In this document: piece by piece, positions 1 to 9,099 of the stretch
Position numbering within the stretch: position 1 is the first letter of the stretch
Layout of the letters: each line of letters starts with the position of its first letter
Source: an uncultured Phaeodactylibacter sp.
Lineage (GTDB): Bacteria > Bacteroidota > Bacteroidia > Chitinophagales > Saprospiraceae
Assembly (NCBI GenBank): GCA_913057245.1
Contig: CAJXNH010000015.1
Coordinates: 1 to 64,000 of the forward strand
Length of the DNA: 64,000 bases
Reading direction: 5' to 3'
Made by a program: the position numbers and the translations under genes
The notes under the pieces: generated by a model
The model's database searches: none
Seen by the model: the letters and a program-made list of their open reading frames with translations, nothing else
Told to the model about the DNA's origin: nothing

Positions 1-380
1 GCTGGCTGACTACCATGATCATCACCCTGCCGGTGGTCCTTTTTCCGCACGAATTGCTGTACCCGCTTCTGGGCGGGTCTGATATGTCGCTGATCACCGA
101 AGCGCAACCGGTTTTTTATGTATTAGTAGGCATTCTTACAGCCTTCAGCATCGGCAGTGTTTACTTCAACGGGCTGGCCGGTACGGGAGCGACTTTCTTC
201 GGGCTGATCATTCAAACCATCTGCGCCGTTGTCTACCTGGCATACATCTACATCGTTGTCAACCATACCAACCTGGGGCTGTCCTGGGCGTGGGCTTCTG
301 AAATCCTCTATTGGATTGTGATGATGGGCATTGTCCTTTGGTATATGCGCTCTCAGCGCTGGCACGGGCTGGAAGTGTAG
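1..380 (+). CDS. MATE family efflux transporter, C-terminal part
   Basis: The reading frame is open from the window edge (the codons before the first ATG at 15 are sense codons), so this is the 3' end of a longer gene. About 125 residues are visible, with three or four hydrophobic segments and a short loop holding NGLAGTGATFFG. This resembles the conserved NGxxxGxGxT region of the second half of MATE transporters, which export drugs and organic cations using a Na+ or H+ gradient. It ends in a short cytoplasmic tail (YMRSQRWHG). The substrate cannot be told from this fragment. The next gene starts 58 bp downstream on the same strand. Confidence 0.72.
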   Translation, partial: WLTTMIITLPVVLFPHELLYPLLGGSDMSLITEAQPVFYVLVGILTAFSIGSVYFNGLAGTGATFFGLIIQTICAVVYLAYIYIVVNHTNLGLSWAWASEILYWIVMMGIVLWYMRSQRWHGLEV

Positions 381-438
381 CCCAATGGTTTTTTATTGCC
401 GGAATTCCCCGTACTTTTACCTCAAAATAAAGCTTGCT

Positions 439-1512
439 ATGAAACGATCCTTACTGCTTTTTTGCCTTTTTGTTTTGACTCTGCCGCTGCTGGCACAGGA
501 GATTGAAGTCCCGCAGACCCATCACCCGTTGATCACCAAGCGTACGGCGACCTGGTGTCCCAAATGCGGTGGCTACGGTTGGGAACTATTCCGTGACCTG
601 CTGGCGGACAATCAATCAGAGGCGCTGGTGGTTGCCGCCCACTTTGGCAGCAGCAGCCTGACCAACAGTGTCTCCAATGAACTCACCACTGCACTCGGTG
701 GCTTCGGGCAGCCGGTTTTCTTCCTGAATACCGAAAACCTGGGCGTTACGAGTACCAATATTGCGACGGTTCGTCAGGACGCCGCCGCTGCAGTCGACGA
801 TTTCAATGAAATGCCGCCTGTAGCCCAAACCGGTTTGTTGGCGCAAGCCACGGAGGACAGCCTTATCGTACGGACCAAAACGCATTTCTTCGAAGGCATT
901 GACGGGGAGTCGGTTAACCTGGCTGTATATCTCATTGAGCCTACGGTCATCGCAATGCAATCCGGTCAGGGCGCTATGGCAGAGCACAAGAACATCCTAC
1001 GCCATTCCATGACTGGCACGGCCTTTGGGGAAACCATTGCTGATGGTGGCGCCAATGCCGGCGATGAGGTTGACAGGCGCTACAGCATAGCCATCTCTGA
1101 CCTGCAGGCACAGGAGATCAATACGGATAACCTGGGCAACAACAGCCTTATCGTGGCTGCGGTTTTATGGCGAGGCAATGCGGCAGGGTTTGAGGTACTC
1201 AATACCAATCAGGTGCGGGAGTCTATGCTGACAGCGGTCCCTGATTTGGAATACCGGGCCAGCCTTGAGGTATTCCCTACGCCGGCTGTATCGGATATGA
1301 CGGTATCCCTTGAGCTCCAACAGCCGCTCCCTGGTGCTCAGCTGGTGCTCATGAACAGCAATGGGCAGCGGGTGCGCAATATATTCAGCGGGGCACTGTC
1401 AGCTGGGGAACATACCTTTGCGCTGCCCCGTTTGCAGTTGGCTGCTGGTACTTACTGGCTTCAGCTAACCGATGGATTGGAAACCATAAGCCGTAAACTG
1501 ATCATCCACTAG
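439..1512 (+). CDS. Secreted Omp28-like/thioredoxin-fold protein with T9SS sorting domain
   Basis: The protein has 357 residues. The start at 439 is chosen because it opens directly on a signal peptide (MKRSLLLFCLFVLTLPLLAQ); the frame is open further upstream but codes no leader. After the signal comes a thioredoxin-like region with a CPKC redox motif in the context RTATWCPKCGGYGWE, as in Omp28-related outer-membrane or secreted proteins of Bacteroidetes. The last 75 or so residues form a type A T9SS C-terminal domain (VFPTPAVSDMTVSLE, then NSNGQRV, then AGTYWLQL and basic RKLIIH). Inferred role: an exported or surface-attached protein with a possible thiol-redox activity; the partner is unknown. 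It lies 1 bp before another T9SS cargo gene, so they are probably co-transcribed. Confidence 0.75.
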   Translation: MKRSLLLFCLFVLTLPLLAQEIEVPQTHHPLITKRTATWCPKCGGYGWELFRDLLADNQSEALVVAAHFGSSSLTNSVSNELTTALGGFGQPVFFLNTENLGVTSTNIATVRQDAAAAVDDFNEMPPVAQTGLLAQATEDSLIVRTKTHFFEGIDGESVNLAVYLIEPTVIAMQSGQGAMAEHKNILRHSMTGTAFGETIADGGANAGDEVDRRYSIAISDLQAQEINTDNLGNNSLIVAAVLWRGNAAGFEVLNTNQVRESMLTAVPDLEYRASLEVFPTPAVSDMTVSLELQQPLPGAQLVLMNSNGQRVRNIFSGALSAGEHTFALPRLQLAAGTYWLQLTDGLETISRKLIIH

Positions 1513-1513
1513 T

Positions 1514-2533
1514 ATGAAATCTATCATTTGGATAGGGCTGCTGTCCCTGTTGATTTTACAAAGCGCCTGGTCACAGGATACCTTCTCCATTGTGGCGGTT
1601 GATCCGGCTACGGGTGAGGTAGGCAGTGCCGGTGCCACTTGCGTGGAAGGCATTGGCAGCCTGGGCGGGGTGATTTTGCTGAGTGGAATTATTCCGGGCA
1701 GAGGCGGGGTGAATGCGCAGGCCTATATTTGCATCAACCCCCATATCAACCTGGATAACGGCGTTGCCCGTTTATCTGAAGGCAATACGCCGCAGGAAGT
1801 CATCGACTGGCTGGTGGCGAATGATGCCTGTTTTTCGCAAAATTTCAACCCGGAATACCGGCAATATGGTGTAGCGGCCCTGAATGCTGTGGGGGAACCG
1901 GAAGTAGCAGCTTTCACTGGTCAGAATGCAGACGATTGGAAGGGACATCTCCTCGGAGCCAACTATGCGATACAGGGAAATATCCTGCTAGGCCCGGAAG
2001 TACTGGAGGGTATGGAATCAGGTTTCCTAAATACACAAGGCACCCTTGCGGAACGCCTGATGGCCGCCATGCAGGGCGCCAATATCCCCGGAGCGGATGC
2101 CCGCTGCCTGGATGCCGGTACGTCTTCCACTTCTGCCTTTTTGCGGGTATTTAAGCCCGATGATGACCCGGATAATCCCTGGCTGGAGCTCAATGTAGCG
2201 GAAGCGCCCGCTGGCGTGGAGCCAATAGATTCCCTGCAGGCGTTGTTTGATGCCTGGCTGCTGACCTCTGATGAGGAGGTGACAGATTCCTACGACTTCA
2301 GTGTTTTTCCAAACCCTACTCAATCGGTAGTTGAGGTCATCATTAGCGGAGTTGGACGGCAAGAGGCCCTTTCAGTTGCCTGGTACAATGCCGCCGGGCA
2401 GCAGTTGGGGCAGCAACCGGTACGAGCCGGCCGCAGCACGGTAACCTTACCTAAGCAAGCCGGTATATACTGGATTTGTCTTCGGGGCCCACAGGGACAG
2501 GTGCTGCGACAGGAAAAAGTAATCGTACGATAA
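1514..2533 (+). CDS. DUF1028 family Ntn-hydrolase-like protein, T9SS cargo
   Basis: The protein has 339 residues. A signal peptide (about residues 1-20, ending SAWSQ) is followed by a DUF1028 domain, seen in DTFSIVAVDPATGEVGSAGA, the segment ATCVEGIGSLGGV and the later QNADDWKGHLLGANYAIQGN. DUF1028 proteins have an N-terminal-nucleophile hydrolase fold with no settled substrate. The C-terminus carries a T9SS sorting domain (VFPNPTQSVVEV, then AGIYWICLRG and EKVIVR). The gene begins one base after the upstream stop, so the two secreted proteins form a pair. Exact function is unknown. Confidence 0.8.
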   Translation: MKSIIWIGLLSLLILQSAWSQDTFSIVAVDPATGEVGSAGATCVEGIGSLGGVILLSGIIPGRGGVNAQAYICINPHINLDNGVARLSEGNTPQEVIDWLVANDACFSQNFNPEYRQYGVAALNAVGEPEVAAFTGQNADDWKGHLLGANYAIQGNILLGPEVLEGMESGFLNTQGTLAERLMAAMQGANIPGADARCLDAGTSSTSAFLRVFKPDDDPDNPWLELNVAEAPAGVEPIDSLQALFDAWLLTSDEEVTDSYDFSVFPNPTQSVVEVIISGVGRQEALSVAWYNAAGQQLGQQPVRAGRSTVTLPKQAGIYWICLRGPQGQVLRQEKVIVR

Positions 2534-2542
2534 CCGGGCTGT

Positions 2543-2995
2543 ATGGAGATAAATATTGACTTACTCCGTTACAAAGATCAGCTTCGGGTGAAGCGGCAGA
2601 CCGATAAACGGCTTATCTTTGACCGCATCCGCAAAAAGTGGCTGGTGTTGCAGCCCGAAGAGATGGTCCGCCAATTGGTGGTGGAGTACCTCTTGGAGGA
2701 ACGGGGATACAACAGCAACCGCATTTCTATGGAGCGGGGGCTGAAAGTCAATACCCTGGACCGTAGGTTCGACCTGCTGGTTTATGACAAAGACGTAAAG
2801 CCCTACCTGCTCATCGAGTGCAAGGCACCACAGGTAAAGATCAGTCAGGCCGTATTTGAGCAGGTCTCCTGGTACAATTCCAGCCTGCAGGTCCCCTACC
2901 TGATGGTGACCAACGGGCGGGAGAATTATTGCTGCTGGATGGATTATGAAGCAAAGCATTACCGGTTCCTGGATGCCGTTCCGGACCCGGAATAA
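2543..2995 (+). CDS. HsdR N-terminal-like (HSDR_N_2) nuclease-fold protein
   Basis: A 150-residue protein that matches the stand-alone HSDR_N_2 family, related to the N-terminal nuclease domain of type I restriction subunits. The PD-(D/E)XK signature is readable: RRFDLLVYDKD followed by YLLIECKAP around residues 75-95, which gives D, then E-x-K. It has no helicase domain, and no methylase or specificity subunit lies nearby, so it is not a restriction system. Such proteins are widespread single genes in Bacteroidetes with unknown DNA role. It starts 9 bp after the DUF1028 gene. A weak hairpin (CGCAGC/GCTGCG, 3009-3026) follows it without a T-run. Confidence 0.8.
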   Translation: MEINIDLLRYKDQLRVKRQTDKRLIFDRIRKKWLVLQPEEMVRQLVVEYLLEERGYNSNRISMERGLKVNTLDRRFDLLVYDKDVKPYLLIECKAPQVKISQAVFEQVSWYNSSLQVPYLMVTNGRENYCCWMDYEAKHYRFLDAVPDPE

Positions 2996-3095
2996 GATCA
3001 GTAAAAACCGCAGCTGTATTGCTGCGTTATTAAACTGTAGGCGATTCAATTAACCATGTATGAGCCACAGTATTTTATAGCACTGACCAAATTAT

Positions 3096-4046
3096 ATGAA
3101 AACCGAAACCATCCTCATTACGGGCGCAAACGGCCAGATCGGCACGGTGCTCGGACAAGCCCTTCGTGAACGGTTTGGCACTGCCAATGTCCTGTCTACA
3201 GACATCCGCGAGCCAGCTGCTTACGATTTTCCTTTCGAAACCCTTGATGTGCTCGACCGCAATGCGATGTTCGAGCTTGTCGGGAGCAGGGGCGTCACCC
3301 AGATTTATCACCTCGCTGCTATTCTATCGGCCAAAGGCGAGCTGAATCCACAGTGGGCCTGGGAGGTCAATATGTCGGGCCTGTTCAATGTCCTGGAAGC
3401 GGCTAAAAAATTTGGCTGTAAAGTTTTCAACCCCAGCTCTATTGCAGTGTACGGTGGGGAAACGCCCAAAATTGACACGCCTCAGCATGCAGTCCTGCAG
3501 CCGCAAACCGTTTATGGCATCAGTAAAGTCGCCGGCGAGCATTGGGGCAACTACTTCTACAAAAAATTCGGCGTGGATGTCCGCTCCGTCCGCTATCCGG
3601 GCATTGTGGGCTATCAGTCGATGCCAGGGGGCGGCACTACGGACTATGCAGTGGATATTTTCCACCATGCGGTACGCGGGGAGCGCTATACCTGTTTCCT
3701 GGCTGATCACGCCCGCCTGCCCATGATGTATATGGAAGATGCCGTTCGGGCGACCATTGAGATTATGGATGCGCCAGCAGAACAGCTCAAAATCCGGACC
3801 TCCTACAACATCTCTGGCATGAACTTCACACCCGCAGAGATTACTGCTGCCATACAGGCAGAAATGCCCGGTTTTGAAGTCGCCTACGAGCCCGATTTCC
3901 GGCAGCAGATTGCCGAAAGCTGGCCGGAAAATATTGATGACGCAGAGGCGCGGGCGGACTGGGGCTGGAAGCCTGCCTATGACCTTCCGGGCATGACCAG
4001 GGATATGCTTGCTAATTTGCGGGAAATGGCATCCGCAGCATTGTAA
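3096..4046 (+). CDS. tdh: L-threonine 3-dehydrogenase, SDR/epimerase type
   Basis: A 316-residue extended short-chain dehydrogenase. The N-terminus has the NAD-binding GANGQIG glycine motif (residues 9-15), and the catalytic site is readable as NPSSIAVYG followed by Y140-x-x-x-K144 (VYGISK). It oxidises L-threonine to 2-amino-3-ketobutyrate with NAD+. The family also contains NDP-sugar epimerases, but the closest readable features (RYPGIVGYQSMPGGGTTDYAV, split over 3597-3656) and the next gene, the CoA ligase that uses its product, point to threonine dehydrogenase rather than a sugar epimerase. Cytoplasmic. The gap to kbl is 31 bp, consistent with one operon. Confidence 0.88.
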   Translation: MKTETILITGANGQIGTVLGQALRERFGTANVLSTDIREPAAYDFPFETLDVLDRNAMFELVGSRGVTQIYHLAAILSAKGELNPQWAWEVNMSGLFNVLEAAKKFGCKVFNPSSIAVYGGETPKIDTPQHAVLQPQTVYGISKVAGEHWGNYFYKKFGVDVRSVRYPGIVGYQSMPGGGTTDYAVDIFHHAVRGERYTCFLADHARLPMMYMEDAVRATIEIMDAPAEQLKIRTSYNISGMNFTPAEITAAIQAEMPGFEVAYEPDFRQQIAESWPENIDDAEARADWGWKPAYDLPGMTRDMLANLREMASAAL

Positions 4047-4077
4047 TTTTAATTCTTAAAGCACTCAACTTCAACTT

Positions 4078-5265
4078 ATGTATAAAAATGTAGAGCCTGC
4101 CCTGGAGCAGGAACTGAGCGAAATCAAAGAAGCCGGCCTGTACAAGGAAGAGCGGATCATCACGACGCCGCAATCAGCGGCTATCAAGACACAGAGCACT
4201 GGGGAAGTCCTGAACTTTTGTGCCAATAATTACCTCGGGCTATCGTCCCATCCGGATATCCTCAAAGCCGCCAAGGATGCCATCGACACCCATGGGTTTG
4301 GAATGTCTAGCGTGCGGTTTATCTGCGGCACACAGGACATCCATAAGGAGCTGGAGCGTAAAATCGCCGATTTCCTTGGCATGGAGGACACCATCCTCTA
4401 CGCAGCGGCTTTTGATGCCAATGGCGGGTTATTTGAGCCCCTGCTCACTAAAGAGGACGCCATCATCTCGGACGAGCTCAACCATGCCTCCATTATTGAC
4501 GGCATCCGTCTGTGCAAAGCAGCCCGTTACCGCTACAAGCACAGCGACATGGCTGACCTGGAGGAAAAACTCAAGGAAGCGCAGTCTTCCCGCCGCCGCC
4601 TGATCGCTACGGATGGAGTGTTCTCTATGGACGGGGATATTGCCAAACTCAATGAGATTTGCGACCTCGCAGATAAGTATGACGCCATGGTAATGGTCGA
4701 TGACTGCCACGCCACCGGCTTTATCGGCAAGACCGGCCGGGGTACTCATGAATTCCATAATGTTATGGGCCGGGTGGACATCATCACCGGTACGCTTGGT
4801 AAGGCGCTGGGTGGTGCTTCCGGCGGCTTCACGGCAGCAAAGAAAGAAATTGTGGACATGCTGCGGCAGCGTTCCCGCCCGTACCTGTTTTCCAATACCC
4901 TGGCACCGGCCATTGTGGGGGCTTCCATTGAGGTATTTGACATCCTGAGCAAGTCTACGGAGCTGCGCGACAAGCTGGAGGACAATACCACCTACTTCCG
5001 CAAAGAAATGACTGCTGCTGGTTTCGATATTCTGCCCGGGGAGGCGCCCATCGTGCCCATTATGCTGTACGATGCCAAGCTGTCGCAAGACTTCGCCAAC
5101 CGCCTGCTCGATGAAGGTATCTACGTGATTGGTTTCTTCTATCCGGTAGTGCCTAAAGGCAAAGCCCGTATCCGGACGCAACTGTCGGCTGCTCATGACC
5201 GGGTGCACCTGGACAAGGCGATTGCTGCCTTCACGAAAGTAGGGAAGGAGCTGGGGGTGATTTAA
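4078..5265 (+). CDS. kbl: Glycine C-acetyltransferase (2-amino-3-ketobutyrate CoA ligase)
   Basis: A 395-residue alpha-oxoamine synthase, the usual length for the family. It cleaves 2-amino-3-ketobutyrate with CoA to glycine and acetyl-CoA, completing threonine breakdown started by the preceding tdh. Readable marks are the [13 protein letters not shown] entry segment, the [11 protein letters not shown] motif around residue 210 (Asp and His contact PLP) and the Schiff-base lysine in [12 protein letters not shown] near residue 242. All expected catalytic residues are present. It is followed at once by a strong hairpin terminator, so tdh-kbl looks like a complete two-gene operon. Confidence 0.93.
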   Translation: MYKNVEPALEQELSEIKEAGLYKEERIITTPQSAAIKTQSTGEVLNFCANNYLGLSSHPDILKAAKDAIDTHGFGMSSVRFICGTQDIHKELERKIADFLGMEDTILYAAAFDANGGLFEPLLTKEDAIISDELNHASIIDGIRLCKAARYRYKHSDMADLEEKLKEAQSSRRRLIATDGVFSMDGDIAKLNEICDLADKYDAMVMVDDCHATGFIGKTGRGTHEFHNVMGRVDIITGTLGKALGGASGGFTAAKKEIVDMLRQRSRPYLFSNTLAPAIVGASIEVFDILSKSTELRDKLEDNTTYFRKEMTAAGFDILPGEAPIVPIMLYDAKLSQDFANRLLDEGIYVIGFFYPVVPKGKARIRTQLSAAHDRVHLDKAIAAFTKVGKELGVI

Positions 5266-5288
5266 CAGATTCCTTATTGTAGCGGGAT

Positions 5289-5330
5289 ACTGGCGGGCTG
5301 CTTTTAAAAGGGAGCCCGCCAGTTTTGTTT
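5289..5330 (+). terminator. Rho-independent terminator after kbl
   Basis: An 11-bp perfect stem (ACTGGCGGGCT, 5289-5299, with AGCCCGCCAGT, 5313-5323) with a 13-nt loop is followed by TTTGTTT. It separates the threonine operon from the glucan-use genes. Confidence 0.85.
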
Positions 5331-5355
5331 TCTAAGTGTAATTAAAACACTATCC

Positions 5356-5386
5356 TTTCCCGCCCTCAAAAAATCCCTTATCTTAG
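5356..5386 (+). promoter_or_regulatory. Candidate Bacteroidetes-type promoter for pgmB
   Basis: TTT (5356-5358), 20 nt, then TATCTTAG (5379-5386) approximates the Bacteroidetes -33/-7 pattern, with one mismatch in the -7 box. It sits 23 bp before the pgmB start and after the kbl terminator. Confidence 0.4.
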
Positions 5387-5409
5387 GGCGCAAATACTAA
5401 TCCATAAGT

Positions 5410-6072
5410 ATGATCAAAGCTTTTATTTTTGATTTGGACGGTGTGATTGTAGACACCGCCAAATACCATTTCATCGCCTGGAGGCGAATGGCGAACGCAG
5501 TAGGCTCGGATTTTACGGAAGAAGAAAACGAGAAGCTCAAAGGCGTCAGCCGTATGGACTCCCTGGACCTCATCCTGGAGTGGGGGGGCGTTGAAAAAAC
5601 AGCAGCCGAAAAGCAGGAGCTGGCCACCCAAAAGAACGAATGGTACCGGGAGTACATTCTGAAGATGGACGAATCTGAAATACTGGACGGCACATTGCCC
5701 TTCCTTGATGCAGCTGAGGCGCAGGGGCTAAAACTGGCGGTAGGCTCAAGCAGTAAGAACGCCACTACCATTCTGGAGCGGATCGGGTTGAAAGACCGCT
5801 TTGAAGTCATCATCGATGGCAACAAACTCACCCGCAGCAAGCCTGACCCGCAGGTTTTTCAAATGGGCGCGGATGCCATGGGGCTGAAACCCAGCGAATG
5901 CGTGGTCTTTGAAGATGCCGAAAAAGGCGTGGACGCTGCACTTTCCGGTGGTTTCTATGCCGTTGGCGTAGGTGGCGACAACCTGAAGCATGCTCACCAT
6001 GTGGTACCGGATTTTAAAACCCTCACCCCTAATGATATCCTGCAGGTGCTGCCCGCAGCAGCCATTCAATAA
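5410..6072 (+). CDS. pgmB: Beta-phosphoglucomutase
   Basis: A 220-residue HAD-superfamily enzyme. The nucleophile motif is FDLDGVIVD (residues 6-14), motif II is in VGSSSKN, and motif III/IV is in RSKPDPQVF with CVVFEDAEKGVDAA. Beta-phosphoglucomutases convert beta-glucose 1-phosphate to glucose 6-phosphate through a bisphosphate intermediate. The next gene, 20 bp away, is a GH65 inverting phosphorylase that releases beta-glucose 1-phosphate, so the pair links disaccharide phosphorolysis to glycolysis. The cap-domain residues (KLKGVSRMDSL) fit the family. Confidence 0.9.
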   Translation: MIKAFIFDLDGVIVDTAKYHFIAWRRMANAVGSDFTEEENEKLKGVSRMDSLDLILEWGGVEKTAAEKQELATQKNEWYREYILKMDESEILDGTLPFLDAAEAQGLKLAVGSSSKNATTILERIGLKDRFEVIIDGNKLTRSKPDPQVFQMGADAMGLKPSECVVFEDAEKGVDAALSGGFYAVGVGGDNLKHAHHVVPDFKTLTPNDILQVLPAAAIQ

Positions 6073-6092
6073 TACGAAAAGCCTAAACCAAC

Positions 6093-8417
6093 ATGAAGGA
6101 ATATTTGAAACACGACGAGTGGAGCATCATCGAAGAAGGCTTCATCCCGGAATACAACCGTATTTCCGAAAGTATTTTCAGCATCGGCAACGGCCGCTTC
6201 GGGCAACGCGCCAACTTCGAGGAGCAGTACTCCGGCGACACCCTGCCGGGCAACTACCTGGCGGGCATTTACTACCCCGACAAAACCAAGGTAGGCTGGT
6301 GGAAGATCGGCTATCCGGAATACTTTGCCAAAGTACTCAACGCTTCCAATTGGGCGGGCATTAACATCGACTTTGATGGGGAAGCCCTTGACCTGGCGGA
6401 ATGCAAAGTGGAAGACTTCCGCCGCGAACTGAACATGAAGGAGGGCTATTTGCTGCGTACCTTTACGGCAAAAATGAAGAGCGGGCGGCGGGTAAAAGTG
6501 GAAGCCAAACGCTTTTGCAGTATCGTCCGTGATGAGATCGCCGCTCTGGAGTATCGCATCACACCACTGGACTTTTCCAGCCCTATCAATATTACGCCTT
6601 ACGTGGATTTTGACGTAGAAAACGAAGATTCCAACTACGATGAGAAATTCTGGGTGGAGGTCGACAAAAAGGTAAAACGCCGGCAGGGCTATGTGACGGC
6701 TGAAACGAAGAAAACGGCTTTCCAGGCCTGTACGGGTATGAAGTTCAGCATCGAACAAGGCGGAAAGGAAGTGGACTTCGACGCCTACCGCATCGAAAAG
6801 GAGAAGTATGTGGCCTGCTCGGTAGACCTGGCCTGCAAAGAAGGGGAGACCACAGTGATCTACAAGTACGCTGCTAACGTCACTTCCCTAAATTACAAGA
6901 AAAAAGAACTGATGGACCGCTGCAAATCGGCGGTGAAAGAAGCTTACAAAGAAGGCTTTAAGTCCCTGCTTCATGAGCAGGCGATTGCCTGGGGCAACAA
7001 ATGGGAAGAAGCGGATATCCGCATCGAAGGCGATGTAGCGGCTCAGCAGGGCATCCGGTTCAATATTTTCCAGCTGTACCAAACTTATACCGGCGAGGAC
7101 GAGCGCCTGAATATCGGTCCGAAAGGCTTCACCGGTGAGAAGTACGGGGGCAGCACCTACTGGGATACCGAAGCCTACTGCTTCCCCTTCTACCTGGCTA
7201 CTGCGGATCAGTCCGTAGCCCGTAACCTGCTGGTCTACCGGTACAAGCACCTGCAGAAAGCAATCGAAAACGCCGAAAAACTTGGCTTCACCGATGGCGC
7301 TGCGCTCTACCCCATGGTGACGATGAACGGGGAGGAATCCCACAACGAATGGGAAATTACCTTTGAGGAAATCCATCGGAATGGTGCCATTGCCTATGCG
7401 ATTTACGATTACATCCGCTACACCGGCGAGCAGGAGTACCTCAGTGAGTACGGGCTGGAAGTCCTCATCGGCATCGCCCGCTTCTGGGCACAGCGGGTGC
7501 ACTTCTCCAAGCGCAACGGACAGTACATGATGCATGGTGTTACCGGGCCGAACGAGTACGAGAACAACGTCAACAACAACTGGTATACCAACTATATCGC
7601 CAAGTGGTGTTTGGAGTATGCCATGGAGGCGATTGAATACGTGGCGCAAAACCACCCGGAGCGCTATCAGGTGATTGAAGAAAAAATCAAGTTTTACCGG
7701 CACACCGAAACCAACAAATGGAAAGACATTGCCGGGAATATCTACCTGCCGAAGGACGATGAACTGGGCATTTTAGTGCAGCACGATGGCTTTCTCGACA
7801 AGGAACTGCTCACGGTGGATGACCTGAAGCCGGAAGACCGCCCCATTAACCAAAACTGGTCCTGGGACCGTATTCTGCGCTCGGTCTTTATCAAGCAGGC
7901 CGATGTGTTGCAGGGGCTTTATTTCTTCGAAGACCACTTCGATACGGATACCATCCGCCGCAATTTCGATTTCTACGAGCCACGCACGGTGCATGAGTCG
8001 TCACTGTCCCCCTGTGTGCATGTGATTCTGGGCGCACTGCTGGGCAGAGAGGAGAAAGCCTACGAGATGTATCTGCGCACCGCCCGTCTCGACCTTGATG
8101 ATTACAACAACGATACCGAAGACGGCTGCCACATTACGAGTATGGCGGGTACCTGGATGGCTTTCGTCAAAGGCTTCGGTGGCATGCGGGTCTTTAATGA
8201 TACGGTGCAGTTCAGCCCGTTCATTACCAAGAACTGGCAATCTTATGCCTTTAAGGTGCGCTTCCGTGGGTACTATCTGGAGGTAAAAGTAGCCGGTGAG
8301 CAGACGCAAATTATCAATCACACCCATAAGCCATTGGAAATCATGCTTTACGGCGAGCGCAGGGAGCTTCCTGCCAACGGTACGGTCGAAGCCGCAGTGG
8401 TACACCGGCAGGGGTAG
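6093..8417 (+). CDS. GH65 glycoside phosphorylase (maltose phosphorylase-like)
   Basis: A 774-residue protein, typical for GH65 phosphorylases. It has the N-terminal beta-sandwich (WSIIEEGF, then SIGNGRFGQRANFEE), an (alpha/alpha)6 barrel and a small C-terminal beta domain. The general-acid region is readable as NEWEITFEEIHRNG with the Glu pair at about 425-426; GPNEYENNVNNNWYTN is the other conserved core motif. Such enzymes phosphorolyse an alpha-glucosidic disaccharide to beta-glucose 1-phosphate and glucose. Maltose is the most likely substrate given the GH13 and GH31 enzymes nearby, though kojibiose, nigerose or trehalose cannot be excluded. No signal peptide, so cytoplasmic. It is probably co-transcribed with pgmB and ends at a terminator. 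Confidence 0.9.
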   Translation: MKEYLKHDEWSIIEEGFIPEYNRISESIFSIGNGRFGQRANFEEQYSGDTLPGNYLAGIYYPDKTKVGWWKIGYPEYFAKVLNASNWAGINIDFDGEALDLAECKVEDFRRELNMKEGYLLRTFTAKMKSGRRVKVEAKRFCSIVRDEIAALEYRITPLDFSSPINITPYVDFDVENEDSNYDEKFWVEVDKKVKRRQGYVTAETKKTAFQACTGMKFSIEQGGKEVDFDAYRIEKEKYVACSVDLACKEGETTVIYKYAANVTSLNYKKKELMDRCKSAVKEAYKEGFKSLLHEQAIAWGNKWEEADIRIEGDVAAQQGIRFNIFQLYQTYTGEDERLNIGPKGFTGEKYGGSTYWDTEAYCFPFYLATADQSVARNLLVYRYKHLQKAIENAEKLGFTDGAALYPMVTMNGEESHNEWEITFEEIHRNGAIAYAIYDYIRYTGEQEYLSEYGLEVLIGIARFWAQRVHFSKRNGQYMMHGVTGPNEYENNVNNNWYTNYIAKWCLEYAMEAIEYVAQNHPERYQVIEEKIKFYRHTETNKWKDIAGNIYLPKDDELGILVQHDGFLDKELLTVDDLKPEDRPINQNWSWDRILRSVFIKQADVLQGLYFFEDHFDTDTIRRNFDFYEPRTVHESSLSPCVHVILGALLGREEKAYEMYLRTARLDLDDYNNDTEDGCHITSMAGTWMAFVKGFGGMRVFNDTVQFSPFITKNWQSYAFKVRFRGYYLEVKVAGEQTQIINHTHKPLEIMLYGERRELPANGTVEAAVVHRQG

Positions 8418-8448
8418 TGTTAATTCACCTGTATTTGTAAAACAAACC

Positions 8449-8484
8449 TGAAGCCTCTGCTTTGTAAAGTGGGGGCTTCATTTT
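8449..8484 (+). terminator. Terminator after the GH65 gene
   Basis: A long hairpin with outer stem TGAAGCC (8449-8455) and GGCTTCA (8474-8480), extended inward by wobble pairs and CTTT/AAAG, is followed by TTTT. Confidence 0.7.
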
Positions 8485-8520
8485 ATCTTCCCGACTTAAA
8501 TTTAAAACCATCATCGCGAT

Positions 8521-9078
8521 ATGAAACGATTAAGCTGGTCCATGCTTTTGATTTTAGGGTTACTGACATCCTGCACGGATGATAAGCCCGCAGGTGAATC
8601 CGGTACGGAGGTGGCTACAGCGCCAGCAGCGGCTGAAACGAATACACCTGGCGAAAGCATAGCTATGAACGGTTCTTTCCAGCCTCCGGTAGCAGCAGAG
8701 CCCTCCGCATTGGTTAATACCCTGACTACAGATTTCTGGGTGTGGGAATACTATGTGGTAGACGACAAAGCCACCCGCCTGGCTAATAAAGGGCGATGGT
8801 TTAAGCTGTCTGCAGATGGCACCTATGAGAATGGACGCTGGCAGGACAAAACAGGCTATGGCTCCTGGCGCCTGCTGAATCAGGATGGCAAGCAGATCTT
8901 GCAATTCGATAATATTGATGACCGTCAGGATGAGCAGTGGGAGATTCAGGGCATCAACCAGGAAAACGATACTATGACCTGGGCTGGTGTGAAAGACACG
9001 AAGTCTGAAGGTGCGATCCTGAAAGCGATTTCCCTGCTGACCCGCCCCACCCGTCAGCAATTTGGCGTTGCAGAATAA
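8521..9078 (+). CDS. Lipoprotein of unknown function, lipocalin-like C-terminal region
   Basis: A 185-residue protein with a lipoprotein signal (MKRLSWSMLLILGLLTSC; Cys18 is the acylation site). A low-complexity Ala/Pro/Glu linker follows to about residue 65, then a compact domain rich in Trp and Gly (DFWVWEYYVVDD, GRWFKLSADGTYENGRW, TGYGSWRLL, WEIQGINQENDTMTW). The pattern of ageing beta-strands resembles the lipocalin-like proteins that Bacteroidetes use to measure or bind small ligands. This is a shape-based guess and no family is firmly recognised. It lies 21 bp before a GH13 amylase lipoprotein, suggesting a shared outer-membrane location. Confidence 0.6.
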   Translation: MKRLSWSMLLILGLLTSCTDDKPAGESGTEVATAPAAAETNTPGESIAMNGSFQPPVAAEPSALVNTLTTDFWVWEYYVVDDKATRLANKGRWFKLSADGTYENGRWQDKTGYGSWRLLNQDGKQILQFDNIDDRQDEQWEIQGINQENDTMTWAGVKDTKSEGAILKAISLLTRPTRQQFGVAE

Positions 9079-9099
9079 CAAGGTATAAATTCAATCGCT

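Noticed and set aside
2543-2995. Type I restriction system
   Set aside because: Only the HsdR N-terminal-like nuclease fold is present; no helicase, methylase or specificity subunit adjoins.
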